Under the pieces are notes generated by a model, which worked only from the letters and a program-made list of their open reading frames with translations, did not search any database and had not been told where the DNA came from. From the NCBI GenBank assembly GCA_025201365.1, contig JAIXMF010000006.1, forward strand, positions 248,001 to 312,000: a DNA stretch of 64,000 nt, written 5' to 3'. The position numbers were made by a program, and so were the translations under genes. The DNA is from Syncephalis plumigaleata (lineage: Eukaryota > Zoopagomycota > Zoopagomycetes > Zoopagales > Piptocephalidaceae). Below, one piece after another: positions 1 to 14,355 of the stretch (positions are counted from its first letter, which is position 1; each line of letters begins with the position of its first letter).

Positions 1-1287
<1,287 letters not shown>

Positions 1288-1417
1288 TGTGTCCACTATT
1301 GGTATACATGATAACGTATACTGTATAACAAATGCAGTTATATTCGCTAGTTTATGTACACTGCCAATAATAAAGAAAGAGAAAGAGAGAAAGGGAAGAA
1401 GGAAATGTCATCATCAT

Positions 1418-3423
1418 TCAGATATTATAATAAGATGAACAATGATTATTGCATAGTAGAGGAAGATTAGAGTTAGAAATAATATTGGTAGTGATAGATC
1501 GACTAGAACGTCCATGAACTCGTTGCGTGTCTTGTTCTACGATAGTACGTGATGCACGCGACAATACTCGTGGTTCGTCACTTCTGTTTAGATGATAATT
1601 TATATGGTAGACCGGTGTAAGTGGCTCGTGTGGCATAACACTATCTGAATTGGATTCCTCCGAGAATGACTGTGCTGTAATGGTAGACGCAGAGTGTAAT
1701 TGTCCATCATCTGTTAGATGATATCCAGATCTTTCCCATGGATTGCTATACGAGAACCAGTTAGATCTTGTGGTTGTGATTGTTGTGATTGTTGTTGTTG
1801 TTGTTGTTGTTGCTGCTGGTACTGATATTGTGGTTGTGGTTGTTGCAATAACGGTAATGGCATAGGAAGTTGCGAGTTATGTCGCTGATATACGGGCGTT
1901 TTCTCCATTTGTTCTATACCAAAAGCACGATCGATATCCAAAGCGTAAGCACCGGAATAAGTGTACACATGGATGCAGCATTACTACATCCAATAGATGC
2001 AGATTGTTGCGTATATTACCATTCGATGTAGTCGTGTTGGTGGCGGGTAATTCGCACGCCTCGAATGTATCCGGTAGTGAGTCTAGTTTCTGTTCAGTTG
2101 GAATACTCGTGTGCGTGTAGTTGGTCCGACCAAATACTGCCGTGTGACGTGCGTCAAGTTCGATTGCTCATTAATGGTACTCAATGCGCATGCGATAAAT
2201 CAACAGGCTTGTGACTGCTCCAATAACCGAACGAAAGTGGCTAATTATCAATCATGTCAGTAGATGAAGTAAGTATGATGATATAGCTCGTATTAAATTA
2301 CCTGTACTTCATGATGTTCTATCGACTTGTCTGCAATGTAGAGTCTTGTAGATGTAAGGAATAAGTTGGAATTGTCAATGGTAATTGAGCTGAAGAAGTA
2401 GACATTGCTGTTGCATTGGTTGCTGTTGCTGGTTGCTGGTTGGTGTGCTGGTGGTGGGGGTGGAGGACGAGTAGGATAAGGTTGTCGATCGATATTATTA
2501 GTCATTGGCTGTTGCTGACTATTAGTGATTGTCTAGAATGAACAATAAGTAAATACACACATATAAATGTAGCAAACATTGGGACTACTTACACTACGAA
2601 ATCCTGAACGTGATGATACTGATTTACGATTAGGATCTAAATTGTTCGGTGAATAGTACTCGCCACTATGTCGCTCGCTTCTCGTTTGATTGATGGCCAC
2701 ACTACTACTGGCACCCGCAGATCCCCATAATTCCGCGTTGAATCGCTCCTTCACCTTCTTGCGTCGATGTCGACGATAAGTAATGACGGCACCGATCACT
2801 AAAAGTGCGAACACCAATCCACCAACTATGACACCGGTAATAGCACCGCCGGATAGACTGGATGATCCACCATTGCTGCCACTATTACTGTCGGATGAAC
2901 TGGTGGCACTCGTGCGCACTTCGTCACGTCCACCCCTGTCGCCATGTAGGATACTAGGACGTGGATGACGCGTGATGCCAAGTGAGTTGGTACTACGCGT
3001 ACTCTGCATGGAAGCTGGCGTCGCCACCAATCCAGTGGTTGCTGGATGGGATGGTGCTGTGCTGTTGCTGCTGCGGTAGCTGTCGCTGCTGCTAATGTTG
3101 CTGCTGTAGCTGTGGTCGTTGCGAATGCCATCGTTGAGGTAGGTGTCGTGGATGCTATCCATCGACGAGCATACTTTGGAAATTGATCAGCATCATTGTT
3201 GCGGATTATTATTATTATTACGGGTAGACATGGCAGGTGTACGTGGATGTCTCGCCGCATTCGTATTAGGTGTAAGATGTCCTATTGGCAATACCATGCC
3301 AGTAGTTGCAGGTCTTGTCGGTACGTTTAGATTAGCCTTAATTTGTCCGATTGCCAGAACGGTCCTATCAAGTAAGTAAACGTTAAATAGCGAGAGTAGA
3401 CACCAAGTGATATGGCACGTCAT
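1418..3423 (-). CDS. Putative secreted/single-pass membrane protein with Ser/Thr-rich ectodomain and polyQ tail
   Basis: No family recognised. The N-terminus (from 3423) is a good signal peptide (MTCHITWCLLSLFNVYLL...), followed by a Thr/Pro/Asn-rich stretch. A Ser-rich segment (3160-2870) precedes a clear membrane helix of the form GGAITGVIVGGLVFALLVIGAV. This ends in the basic stop-transfer RRHRRKK (about 2850-2755). The cytoplasmic part holds a proline run (about 2460), a polyglutamine tract (1785-1815) and a low-complexity C-terminus ending near 1418. The likely introns are a 48-nt one near 3225-3178 ending in AAG, one at about 2606-2535 and one ending before 2301. Odd points: the frame breaks near 1970 and again next to the polyQ run near 1745, as though bases were lost or gained. 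The layout suggests a glycosylated wall sensor or mucin-like receptor, but that is inference from topology only. The exon model is tentative. Confidence 0.55.
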
Positions 3424-4663
3424 CGATGAGGAATGCGTGGAAATACGACAACAAATCGGATGGACGAATAGTATTGCTATCGTTTTAACTATATTGATAA
3501 CGACTATTCCTCGTTCATTAGATAGAAGAGCTTTTCTTATTCACTTTAAACTAGCGTGTATGTATGGATATTGTATATAATAGAGTAATAGAATTAGCTT
3601 GGTCAGAAGGTATAATAGAAGAAGAGAAATAAAAACGTTGACTCTAATTCAACACGATGTATTCGAAGCATAAAAAGATTAAGGCAACTAGCATGTGAAG
3701 ATGTTTGTGCGTATGTGCGTGCGTATGTGCCATGCACCATTCAATAAAGAAAACAAGGACTACGTGATGGTATATTCCTTCAATCACTTTAATTATTACT
3801 GTTATTATTATCATTGTAATTGTTATTGTTTTCGTTTTGTACGCGTCATACTATTGATGGAAACGCGTAGATGGAAATATACTATGTCCTTTGTAGGAAA
3901 AGGAGACGCAACACGCTCAAGATAGTGTGCATGTAATAGTTTTTCATTTTCCGGACAAGGGGATGTGAGATATAGTGAAAGCAAAACAGTAGTAGTATGC
4001 TCACAACGGATACACGACTAATTAAAAGGGATCCTCTCTATCTCTATCTCTCTCTGTCTGTCTCTTATCCTTATTATTTCAGTAATGGCTCCCTTCTTTG
4101 TCAGCATGCTATCGATATATCAATCAAGTATGCTAAAAGTAAACGAGCTTTATCCAATACATATTTCTGTGTTGTATTGTGTTAATCAGATTACGTAAAA
4201 ATGAACATTACCCATTTTGGTTATATACGGTATATTACTAGTATCATGCATGTAGACATAGGTGCTATCAGAGTATCAATACCTGCTGTTCAGCGTGTTC
4301 ATCTATACTAACTAGCTTAACTTGAGAAATGCAGGAGCTAGAAAGGCAATTAGTTCCAGGAGCAACGCAAACTAAGGATATTGCTCCCTATAATGTCAAT
4401 AAAGGAGCGCGATAGCAGCATCAATCTTCATACTAAATGGCAATTACATTTGTACTACATTAGATAAGCAGTCGTAACATGCAACACACTAGTCATATTA
4501 TTATTATTATTATTGATCGAGACTTTGCAATAATCATTATTATATATTATGCATATCAATCAATATGGATAATGGCAACAAAGAAATGTGCCAATCAAAT
4601 GGAGTTTTCGCTATGATGGAAAATTAGAATATCATTTCTTCATATCTTCCTCTCTCTCTCTCT
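3424..4663. other. Intergenic stretch, 1.24 kb, no gene seen
   Basis: This lies between the 5' end of the membrane-protein gene and the 3' end of the signal peptide peptidase gene. It is AT-rich, with short runs of simple sequence: pyrimidine CT-rich runs at about 4032-4065 and 4645-4668, and an ATT run at about 4499-4515. A 28-codon open frame at about 4329-4415 has no supporting context. The left part presumably holds the promoter of the minus-strand membrane-protein gene. Confidence 0.6.
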
Positions 4664-6025
4664 CTATTTACGATTACGACGGCTGCGACGTATAGGCTTT
4701 GATTTGTCGCTCTCGTCGTCACCTTCTTCGTCATTGCTGCTGTTACCTGATTTGATAGCGGAAGAGGTAGCTGCGTCATCATCATCTCCATTGTTATTGC
4801 CATTAGCAGTAGTAGTGGCAGCCTTCTTGTTGGTATCATCATCCTTCTTCTTGTCATCAGCTGGTGGCTCGGCAGTATAGCTGAACAATTGGGGTAGTTG
4901 ACCACGTGCTGCTGCAACGATAACAGCGGAAAGTGAGCATGCCGGTGACAAGTAGAGCAGGGCGGGTTGAGCAGCCTTGAAGGTGTGCATAACGAAGAAG
5001 GTGGTGGTCAAGCCAACAACGTAGGCGACAAGTGCACCGTAAAAGTACGACTTTGCAAATGCGTATGGCTTGTTGTAGGTAGGTGGTTTGGCACTGAGAC
5101 GCGCTAGATGCTGATCGTAGCGTAGACACAACGCGACAAACACGCCTGGAATGACGATATCACCCAAGCCAAGCATGGTGAATTGCATCTTCTCCTCGGC
5201 ACCGACAAATAGCGTCTTGGGGAATACAACCTTGATGGGTGCGTTAAAGTTCTTGGCCACCGACACCATAACTTCAGTGCCGAATACCCAGAAGATATCG
5301 TAGAAGAATAGACCGCCAAGCAAGATGAAACCGGTCTTGAACGAGTCCAAATTGATGAGTTGTACGGCAGATAGTGCGAATGCAAAACCGAATAGATTGG
5401 AAACAATCCAATTCTTAGTGTACGCATAGTAGACGGTGCATACAAGTGAGATAATCGCCGATACAATATGAATACGAGTGAATCGTACATTGAAGAAATC
5501 TATTTACGCATGATGATGATGATAATAGTTAGTCGTTGTTATACAGAATGACAGCACTCGTCGGTGTTCTTCTTACCTTTTCCAGCCTTGGTCAAGCGAA
5601 GATGGAAGTTACGCTCCTTCAAACCAGTAACACTTTGAATAACCACGGCACCTGTCTTGGTGAGTGCACCAACACCGATAATGGCAAAGTAAGCGGTCAC
5701 CAAATAGTTGACATACTCTCTATTCAAGTAGCGGAAGATGAGATACATCGAGAATAGTACGCCAGAGCCAATCAATGGGAACATGTACGCATCTTCAGTG
5801 GAGAGTGATTCCGTTTCCTCTTCTTCCTCGTCTGATGAATAGTCTGCATCTACTTTATCCTTGGTAGATGTCGGTTTCTAGCAAATAATAACTATTAATA
5901 AATAACTTTATATATTTATATTTGCTTACCTTTATCTTCTTCAGTGACAAAAAGGAACCATAATAGATGGGAGCAACAGCCATTAGACTGAGGGCCGTAT
6001 AGGCCGTTAATAAATCAAGATCCAT
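4664..6025 (-). CDS. HM13: Signal peptide peptidase (presenilin-type intramembrane aspartyl protease)
   Basis: Intramembrane protease that cleaves leftover signal peptides in the ER membrane. Three exons, 6025-5930, 5877-5577 and 5499-4664, with phases that join exactly to give 410 residues, close to the family's usual length. The two catalytic-Asp motifs are present: YDIFWVFGT in one helix and GLGDIVIPG in the next. The conserved PALLY motif follows (about 4960). Several further hydrophobic helices lie upstream. An acidic stretch (EEEEETES) sits between the first two helices. The cytosolic C-terminus is Lys/Asp/Asn-rich and ends in SRRNRK, a basic tail that could act in ER retention, although it is not a classic KKXX. 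The gene diverges from DDX59 across a 340-bp intergenic region. No breaks seen. Confidence 0.95.
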
Positions 6026-6366
6026 GACCAGTTAGAATTGTATAACGCTAATGATATGGAACTGAACAGTATAACGATAATAATAAGCACTGGTACAGTT
6101 GGAAGTGGCTAGCAAAAGAAGTAGGGAAGAGATAGAACGAGATAGAGAGCGATACCGTTGCAAGTAGCAAGTATGAAAGACGAAGCATACACTTTAACGT
6201 GGGTTTTTTCGATTAGAGAACGTAAGCGCCGTTTAAACTCATGCCACATTGTGTGTCATTCATTGATTGGTTAGCGTGCACCAATCATCGTTTATCCTGA
6301 TGTAGTGTCACTTTATTTTCAATGTTGTCATCTTGATCTGTCGCGTTAGTTGTTTAACAGCCAATT
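6026..6366. promoter_or_regulatory. Divergent promoter region with paired CCAAT boxes
   Basis: 341 bp between the start codons of the signal peptide peptidase (-) and DDX59 (+). It carries an inverted CCAAT pair, ATTGG at 6266-6270 and CCAAT at 6281-6285. Another CCAAT lies at 6361-6365, directly before the DDX59 ATG. CCAAT boxes are bound by the HAP/NF-Y complex in fungi and animals. Use here is inferred from position only. Confidence 0.4.
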
Positions 6367-8679
6367 ATGAATTCATTATTGGTACCGCGTTCTGTTGTAC
6401 TTGGTAGACAAACAGCAGTGAATCATGCTAGAACAGGTAAGCTAAGTGAATAATACTAGTATAATAGTATATATATATGGGAACTATTTATTGAATCTAA
6501 TTGTATTATATGTAGATTGTCAAGAATCCCGTTTAAAACGAAAGCAATCACTCGTTCAACCATTATCTGTATCCAAACGTGCACGAAATACACCAAATGA
6601 CTTGTCTACTAATACTACTTACGAATCCCTTGACTCTAACACAGACAGTTATACTAGTAATAACAACATTGATGTGAACGATTATTATCAGGACAATACT
6701 CCTATAAACAATAATGAAGTAGAGGAGGAAGAGGAAGAGGAAGAGCCAGTCAAGGAATTCGCATATTATCAACGTCCTGCCTTACCCGATGAACCTGTCT
6801 GTATAGTATGTGGTCGATATGGCGAATACATTAATGATACGACCGAGCATGATGTTTGTAGGTGAGTAGAGTGTAGTGTTTGCACTACTATTACAACTAT
6901 TCTATATACATATATATATATATACGTATTAAACTATTTAGTCTCGAGTGTAAGGCAAAAGATATTCAACAGAGTGAGAGGAGAACACAGGCACCGATAG
7001 ATGTAGTGGCCAACATTCCTTCATCTGGTAGATCAGTACCACCGATCTATCGACCAGTAGATCGTTTTCACGCTCATCTAGTTGCCTATCAGGCACATCC
7101 ATCCATGGCAACTCTTTCTAATGAGGAGATGGACGCGTTACGTACAATGAAACAAATTAAAACGCGTGGTCGTCATATCCCACCGTTATTGGGTGATTTC
7201 GAGCATTTAACATTGCCGGAACAACTACGCGTCAATCTAGAAGCAGCCGGCTATAGTGCACCAACACCGATTCAAATGCAAGTTATTCCAGCGGCATTAT
7301 CAGCACGGGATATTGTGGCTGCAGCACCCACGGGTAGTGGTAAGACGTTGTCATTCCTACTACCGTGTATTATACATGCCTGCGCACTCAATAGTGCATT
7401 TCATCATGAGGGACGACCCTACGTGTTTGTCATTGCTCCTACCCATGATTTATGCGCTCAACTAGAAAGGGCAGCACAGCAACTGTGTAAGGGCTTACCC
7501 GAAATGCGAACCGCATTAATCACCGGCGAGCATCCCATACCACCGCAATGGCATAGATTACAACGTGGTGTTGCTCTAGTATTCGGTACACCCGGTCGAC
7601 TTGATCGAATACTCGAGACATGGCCTACAAAGTTGACTCGTCCACGTGCCGATATCATTGTTCTAGATGAAGTGGATCGACTGGTAGATTCGGCCGAGAA
7701 GGAGAGTTTAATGCGTCAATTACTCGGCAAGCTAACGAGTACGGGTATGCCATCACTTGATGGTTCAAGCCATCCACATCAGTTGATGCTATTCTCCGCG
7801 ACACGGGCATGGCGTACACGTCGTGTATTTAAAGCATGGCTACACGATCCCATTCGTATTGCCATCGGTGATCTGGACATGATAACACCGGATGTACGTC
7901 AGACATTCTTCTGGGTGGAGAATACTTCAAAGAAGAAGCGTCTCTTTCTACTATTCAATGACCCCATACGCTATCCATTACCGGCTATTGTATTCGTTGA
8001 ATCACGTGTAGGTGCTGAACTACTAGCTAAAGCTATCGTGCAACGATGTCCCGGTGTACGTGCACGTCATGTTCATGGAGACACACCAAGTGAAGAGCGT
8101 GAATCTATCATGCGCGCTGCCGGTTATGATGGATCGATCGAGGTCATTGTGGCAACGAGTGGATTATGGTCGCGTGGTATTGATCTGCCCAAGGTACGAT
8201 TAGTCATTAATTTCGATATGCCACGACATCTCGACGAGTATATCCATCAAGTGGGACGAGCAGGTAGAGCGGGTGAACTAGGTCGTTCTATTAGTTTTAT
8301 CAATGATGTAAGTAATCATTCAGATGCATCTCATCGACTATTGACTAATTCATTGTAATACACATACATACACATATACATACAGGATAGTAAAGGTTTA
8401 TTTCGTGAATTGTTGGAAATGTTACGTAGTTTACCTACATCTCAAGTAGATTCATTACCGGTGGAATTACGTCGTTACTCCACACATGTACATCGTTCGA
8501 TTGATACAATGCTAGCCAATCCATACTCTCGTATTAATCAATCGAAATCAGCATTCAAATTTATAGTGCCACCAGATGCATCACTACCACCAACGAAGAA
8601 ACCACGTAGAAATCCTACTAAATCGAAATCAACTAAAACTTTGAAACAACATGTAAAATATAATAAACGTCGATCATGA
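6367..8679 (+). CDS. DDX59: zf-HIT DEAD-box RNA helicase, DDX59 ortholog
   Basis: ATP-dependent RNA helicase with an N-terminal zinc-binding HIT finger. Four exons (6367-6436, 6516-6861, 6942-8307, 8396-8679) join in phase. The HIT-type finger ([20 protein letters not shown], continuing with C-S-L-E-C) spans the exon 2/3 junction and is the mark of DDX59. The RecA cores follow: a Q-motif region ([11 protein letters not shown]), motif I APTGSGKT, motif Ia APTHDL, TPGR, motif II DEVD, SAT (motif III), and [10 protein letters not shown] (motif VI). An acidic Glu run precedes the finger and the tail is very basic ([12 protein letters not shown]). Odd point: motif II reads DEVD instead of DEAD. 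The Asp and Glu that bind Mg and activate water remain, so activity is expected. The 3' end converges on the mitochondrial L2 gene 57 bp away. Confidence 0.93.
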
Positions 8680-8736
8680 ATGAATAGACATGATCATGTA
8701 GATATCTTTGTATTTTTATTATTATTGCTGCGTAAA

Positions 8737-9894
8737 CTAACGTCTTGGTCTTGACTTGACTACGAGTGGATTCTTACGATGTCGTGTCGTGCCACCCTTG
8801 GCTAATTGTCCCCATGGCGATGTTGGTTGTCTACCACCCTTACTCTTACCACGTCCACCACCATTAGGGTGATCCACTTTATTCATGGCAGTACCACGCA
8901 CAGTAGGACGCCAGCCTTTCCATCGACGTACACCCGCCTTACCATCAATACGATGTTGATGATTTGGATTACTCGTTGTACCAATGGTGGCACATGCACC
9001 TACTGGAATACGACGTACTTCACCAGATGACAGTTTAACTTGTGCATAGCCACGCTTACCCGTTTGCAATACTTGAGCATATGTGCCAGCTGCTCTAGCT
9101 AGCTGAGCAGGTCCATTCTTACGTAGACCGATACAATGCACGAGTGTACCCACTGGCACCATACTCAATGGCATGCAATTACCCGGGGTAATACTAAGTG
9201 TTTGCGAGACATACACACTATCGGTATCGGTAGATTCATTAGATTGAGCATCATGATTACTATTACTATCGGTAGTAGTGGCAGTCATATACGATACAAG
9301 TTGATCACCAGCTACTACTTTATCCGGTGCAATGATATATGAAAGTGCCTGAGTAGCCTCGCATCTTAGTAGTGCGATATGTGCAGTACGATTTGGATCA
9401 TACTCTAGACGCACCACCGTATGAATACCCGGTGTCTTTCTATGCCAGTCAAGTAGACGAATACGACGACGATGTCCACCACCACGATGTCGTACGGTAA
9501 TACGTCCTGTATTATTACGACCGCCCTTATTACGCTTAGCTACCGTCAAGTTACGAACGGGTTTGCCCTTCCACAAGTGATCACGTAGCGGAAGACGACG
9601 GAAACGTAGACCGGGTGTACGTGGTTTGAACGTCTTGAACTGACCATCAATACGAACAAGCGGTGTTTTAGGTCGTGACGCTATTGCTTTAGCGGAGGCA
9701 TAGCGTACTTGTTGTTGTTGTTGCTGTTGTGCTATCGATAAACAGCGATTATTCTGTTGAGTAATCAAAGAAGTACGTAGACCGTTTAATGACGTAGAAA
9801 GTGAAGCCTTCTGCTCATGAACAGAATATACGCGGTTGATCGGCACTCTACTGTACACTGACCGCGACAAGGCAGTCCGTAAAGTAGAGAACAT
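8737..9894 (-). CDS. RML2: Mitochondrial large-subunit ribosomal protein uL2m
   Basis: Core protein of the mitochondrial 54S subunit, bound near the peptidyl-transferase centre. Single uninterrupted frame of 385 residues with no introns, unusual among its neighbours. A basic, Ser-rich presequence with a short Gln run (about residues 55-62) fits mitochondrial import. The L2 N-domain carries NNTGRITVRHRGGGHRRR. The C-domain carries GKRGYAQVKLSSGEVRRIP, then RWKGWRPTVRGTAMNKVDHP and a Gly/Arg/Lys-rich end (GGGRGKSKGGRQPTSPWG). A Ser/Asn/Asp/Thr-rich insert of about 25 residues splits the N-domain (around 9215-9300) and is absent from bacterial L2. The gene faces COG1 head to head across about 200 bp. 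Confidence 0.95.
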   Translation of the reverse strand: MFSTLRTALSRSVYSRVPINRVYSVHEQKASLSTSLNGLRTSLITQQNNRCLSIAQQQQQQQVRYASAKAIASRPKTPLVRIDGQFKTFKPRTPGLRFRRLPLRDHLWKGKPVRNLTVAKRNKGGRNNTGRITVRHRGGGHRRRIRLLDWHRKTPGIHTVVRLEYDPNRTAHIALLRCEATQALSYIIAPDKVVAGDQLVSYMTATTTDSNSNHDAQSNESTDTDSVYVSQTLSITPGNCMPLSMVPVGTLVHCIGLRKNGPAQLARAAGTYAQVLQTGKRGYAQVKLSSGEVRRIPVGACATIGTTSNPNHQHRIDGKAGVRRWKGWRPTVRGTAMNKVDHPNGGGRGKSKGGRQPTSPWGQLAKGGTTRHRKNPLVVKSRPRR

Positions 9895-10102
9895 GATCTG
9901 ATGGAAGAATAGACGACGCGTAAAATAAAAATAAAATCAACGGCGACTAAAGTGAGGAAATAAATAATCTAATCAAATTCATGGTAATAAATGATAGTGT
10001 TAACTATTGGATGATGACACCATTCTCATTCTCTCCTCTCTCCTCTTCTTTCACTATTGTTGTTGCTGTACACTGGTTAGCATAGTATCTGTATCTATTA
10101 GT

Positions 10103-13100
10103 ATGAATTCCTCGTTCTCTGCTACCTCACCTCGTTCACCTTCTTATGGTGGTGCTTCCTCCGGTTGGACAGCTAGTCAAGCGCGTGATGCTAGTATTGA
10201 TGGTATATTTCGTAAATATGATATATCACGTATACATATTCTGGAGAAACGTACACGGTAAGTGAATAACAATATAGAATAGCATACAACTATCTAATGA
10301 CTAGCTAAATGACGTAATAATGAATAGGAATGACGCTCGTAAAACGCAAAATGATCTACGTACTTTAATACGGTAAGATAGTTCGAGTACGTATAAACTA
10401 GGTGTAGCATATATTCATGATTGCTGTATCGCAAATAGTGATCGATATTATGACATCATGTCAACAACCACTACACTACAAGAGATGGAGAGATCAACAC
10501 AATGCTTAATCCATAATGTACAAGTACTACAGCAATATACTCAAATGGCTACAACTGATGATACAATACCGGCATCATTACCAATGACTACACGGTTAGT
10601 ATGATGAATACTGCATCTATGATGAATGTATAGCACTAATACGACATTATAGACGTGAAATAGATTCAACAACGGCAGTCAATATTCTACTATCAATCCT
10701 ACCTGAATTGGTAATCTAAATGAACATATGAATGATATGTAAAACAAGATATACTAATCATTACAGTATAGATATGGCAAGCATTAGATGTTAGGAATAC
10801 ATTACAAGCTGCGATGTTATTATTATTACTTGAAGAATTACATTCTACTAGTTCATCTACTGTAAATATTACATTGTAATACTATTGTATTAAGATGCTC
10901 ATTTCATATGTTTATTTATTTATAGATTACTATTCAATCTATTACTCGATTACGTTTACTGGTGGAGGAACAAACGAGACAACAATTGGCACGACACGAT
11001 ATAACCATTGATGTAAATATGAATAGACATATTATTGTAACCTATTAACATTGTATGATGATTATTATTAGGAATTGGCCAGATTGTTCTATGTATTAAG
11101 ACTACTTGATGTTTACAAGACATGGGATAAAGCTATCGATATTTACCTCGATGCTCGACGACATCTTCTGGATGACATGCTCGATTCTCATTTATGGACA
11201 TCGGATACAGGCAAATCCATCATTAATGTATTGGCAATAGTGCGAGATACTTGGTCTTATGCCATTAGTCTTCCCAGTTATTACAATGATAGTGATACTA
11301 GTACTATTACAAAGCCATTATTCGCAAGTCCTAGTATAATCGAGTGTATCTCGCAGTTAATACAAACAATACATGATCGACTATTGTTTACAGTTGTTTG
11401 TAAGGAGCATGATATTGATGCGATCATGTATGCACTCAAGGAGAAATGGTGCTCGACACAATATTGGAACAAGGAACGATTTCTACTTGAAGCTATACCG
11501 AGAACCACTATGCTATCCATAATGAAAACGTGGAATGATCAAGTACAGGCACAACTTTTAGCACTAGTATCACACGCCCTTAACGAGACGAGTGATGCCA
11601 CAAGATTGGTACAAGCACGAATCGATGTTTTACAATGGATTGACGAGCCAGTATCAATGACATCATGGGATCAGGTAGGACTAGTCTGTATCTAATTGAT
11701 TTATATGTATATTTATCACTTTATTGTAGATTCGTACATTTATGTCAAATGATACAATATCACTATGGGATGATATATGTCGTAATAGTTTTAAAGAGCG
11801 ATTTGAAGCAATTGCTAGAGAGATGTTCAATCAAGTGATTACACAACCTGATACATTTATACGACCTTTACTAAATCAATTGGACAATGATAAATATACA
11901 GGTAAGATGAGCGAGTATTAGTTTATATGACTAGATAATAATAACAATGATGATCATTAGATTTGTTAACTACTCATTGGACTCCATTATCATTATTCAG
12001 TAGTGTTGACACTATCCGTAATACATGTGATATGACCATTGTTGGATGGACAGATGAATTATTGGAAGTGGTGCAACAACTGAAATCGACACTTGTTAAC
12101 ATATACAAAGTGTATAGACCGGCCATTCATCCAGTAGATGCTACCACAACAACTACATCAATTACAGGTAGAAATCTACGTTTACTTGCATGGTATTTAT
12201 AATTATACAATTAGATAGTGATATATACGATACTAATAGTAAGTGGATAGGGAACAAGAAGATTTGGCACATTTCCTTAATGATCAACAAGAAGCAACTC
12301 TATTGGAATATGCAGTTGGATTAGAACAATTGGTCAAATGTATTACAAATCAGTTAGACATGAATGACAAGTCTTTACAACGTAAGTGTAATGGATGAAT
12401 TAGTACGTATATATATATATATATATGTAATAACTAATATGACAATAGATACAGCACTATTTATACAATTACGCTTTATTGGTCAATTATCAAATGTATT
12501 AAGAAATCAACAATATTCACTAATACAATCATATCTACCAGATACAAATGACAATCATGATCATGATGTCAATGATACAAACAATTCAACAACAAAGACA
12601 TCATCATCATCATTACTTTCAGATAAATTACTTGCTGTGTATAATCTAGCACATCAATCATGGATACAAGTACAAATGGATCAATTCAATAATGCAATCA
12701 CACAGTATTTAGATAATATCAAACGTGATAGTATAGAACCGACTGAAGGATGGATTGTCATTAATAAGAAGAAACTTCCCAGTCAAGTATCATGGCAATT
12801 ACTTGCTTCACTTTCTCACATTATACATCAACTACAATCGATGAGTGTTGATGTAGTAGAACCAGTATGTAAATGATCATTCTATGTAATACTCACATTA
12901 ACTAATTAATAATTATGATAATTAGATATTAAGTACTATATCATCTACAATCATAGCACGTCTATTAGATAAACTAGAAACAGGATTGATGATAAGAGTA
13001 AACAAGACCGATGATGATGATGATGATGTCAATAAACAATCATCAAGATGTGTACTTAGTATGTATACACAATATCAACTAGTATTTGATACTATTTTCA

Positions 13101-13476
13101 TAGTAGAGAAAGTACTAGCAACTAGTTTATCTACAACAGAGAATCATCAAGTAAAGGAACGACTTGATCAACAATTAGCATGTCATGCACCATTAATCTA
13201 CGATGAGAAACCAAGATCAACATTGAAATTACTTTATAACAGTATTGATCGTTATATTACAAAGACTGCATCATTCTACTATCCATACAATGTGTCATCA
13301 TCGAGGGATACCACGAATGAAAAGTAAGTCATATCAAGCATTTATAATGATCTATTACATTAATCTATTTGTTATACGATATGTATATACATAATAGAAC
13401 AAATCCAGTTCGTCCAATTCCTTCACGTGAACCTTGTCAACGATTTAAGCTGTTATCACTTTCTAATCAACCCTAA
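10103..13476 (+). CDS. COG1: Conserved oligomeric Golgi complex subunit 1
   Basis: Subunit of the COG tether that recycles Golgi enzymes in retrograde vesicles. Recognised from its N-terminal Vps51-like helix, IFRKYDISRIHILEKRTR, running on after a splice into NDARKTQNDLRTLIRDRYYDIM. This is the segment by which COG1 joins lobe A and the rest of the complex. About a dozen short introns follow, with helical, Leu-rich exons such as LARLFYVLRLLDVYKTWDKA (11075 on). The protein ends RFKLLSLSNQP, resembling the animal COG1 terminus. I chose the ATG at 10103. An in-frame ATG at 10007 would add a Leu/Cys-rich leader that does not suit a cytosolic protein. Low-complexity Ser, Asp and Thr patches occur in the middle. 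No clear frame break was seen, although I did not fix every exon edge. Confidence 0.85.
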
Positions 13477-14355
13477 TAGTACAACATTATTAGTAATAAT
13501 CAATTGAAATCCTGGTAACAATAACCACGTATACATTTATTTTATTGGTCACCAATAATAAGAACTAGTAAATACTCAATGGATTACATACAGTTTATTT
13601 CCTATTTTGTGTATCATATAAATCATCATCAAAGAATATACGAGAATACGAGAGAAGGAAAACAAGGGGAAGGGTGAATGGGTGATGTCCACATCCTTCA
13701 CAATTAGAAACTGTTTAGTTCCCAACTGGCCTTGATCCAATTGGCATTCACCCATTCATTCATTCACTCATTCATCCTTGTTCACACTCAACTCACTTAT
13801 TATTATTATTATCCACTCACTCACTTACCTACCCACCTACCTACCCACCCAACAACCCAACAACCAATCCACTATCAATCCTTGGCCATATAGTAGTAAC
13901 TGTACTGCGTACCAGCATATTCGAAGCAAGATCGTACCATCTAGTCACCTCATTAGGTGGACTCCTAGTACTAGTTACTAATCTACGTATGTGGTACTTT
14001 AGTAGATTACAAACATACTAACAAGCCATACTGGATCACGCTCTCATCCGCGCATATACACTTGAATACGTACGCACACACTCTTACTCCTCACTCACTC
14101 ACTCACTCACTCACTCATCTACTTGACGTGTGTTGTCATTTTGAACTATTCTCATCTTTACACACACTCACACACACTACTCACACGCACTCACCACTCA
14201 CACCACCCTCACTCACTCACTCACTCACTCACTTATTACCCGTCCTCCACCCGACACTCTTCCGCTTGCAGCAACAAAGCCTTGGGCTTACGTGCTGCCG
14301 TTGTTGATACCCGTGTTTGCGATCGCTGTCGCAATCCAAGCAGCACACCGCCGTG
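13477..14355. repeat. Gene gap with ATTC/ACTC/CACT simple repeats
   Basis: About 880 bp between COG1 and EPL1 with no gene seen. It contains several runs of short tandem pyrimidine-rich repeats: CATT/CACT units at about 13740-13775, ACCT/ACCC units at about 13820-13870, and long ACTC runs at about 14085-14118 and 14205-14232. All strands of these repeats read as Ser/Leu/Thr/His runs that should not be taken as protein. The right part must hold the EPL1 promoter and leader. Confidence 0.7.

Noticed and set aside
4329-4415. 28-codon open frame (MQELERQLVPGATQ...)
   Set aside because: Too short, no promoter or splice context and no similarity.
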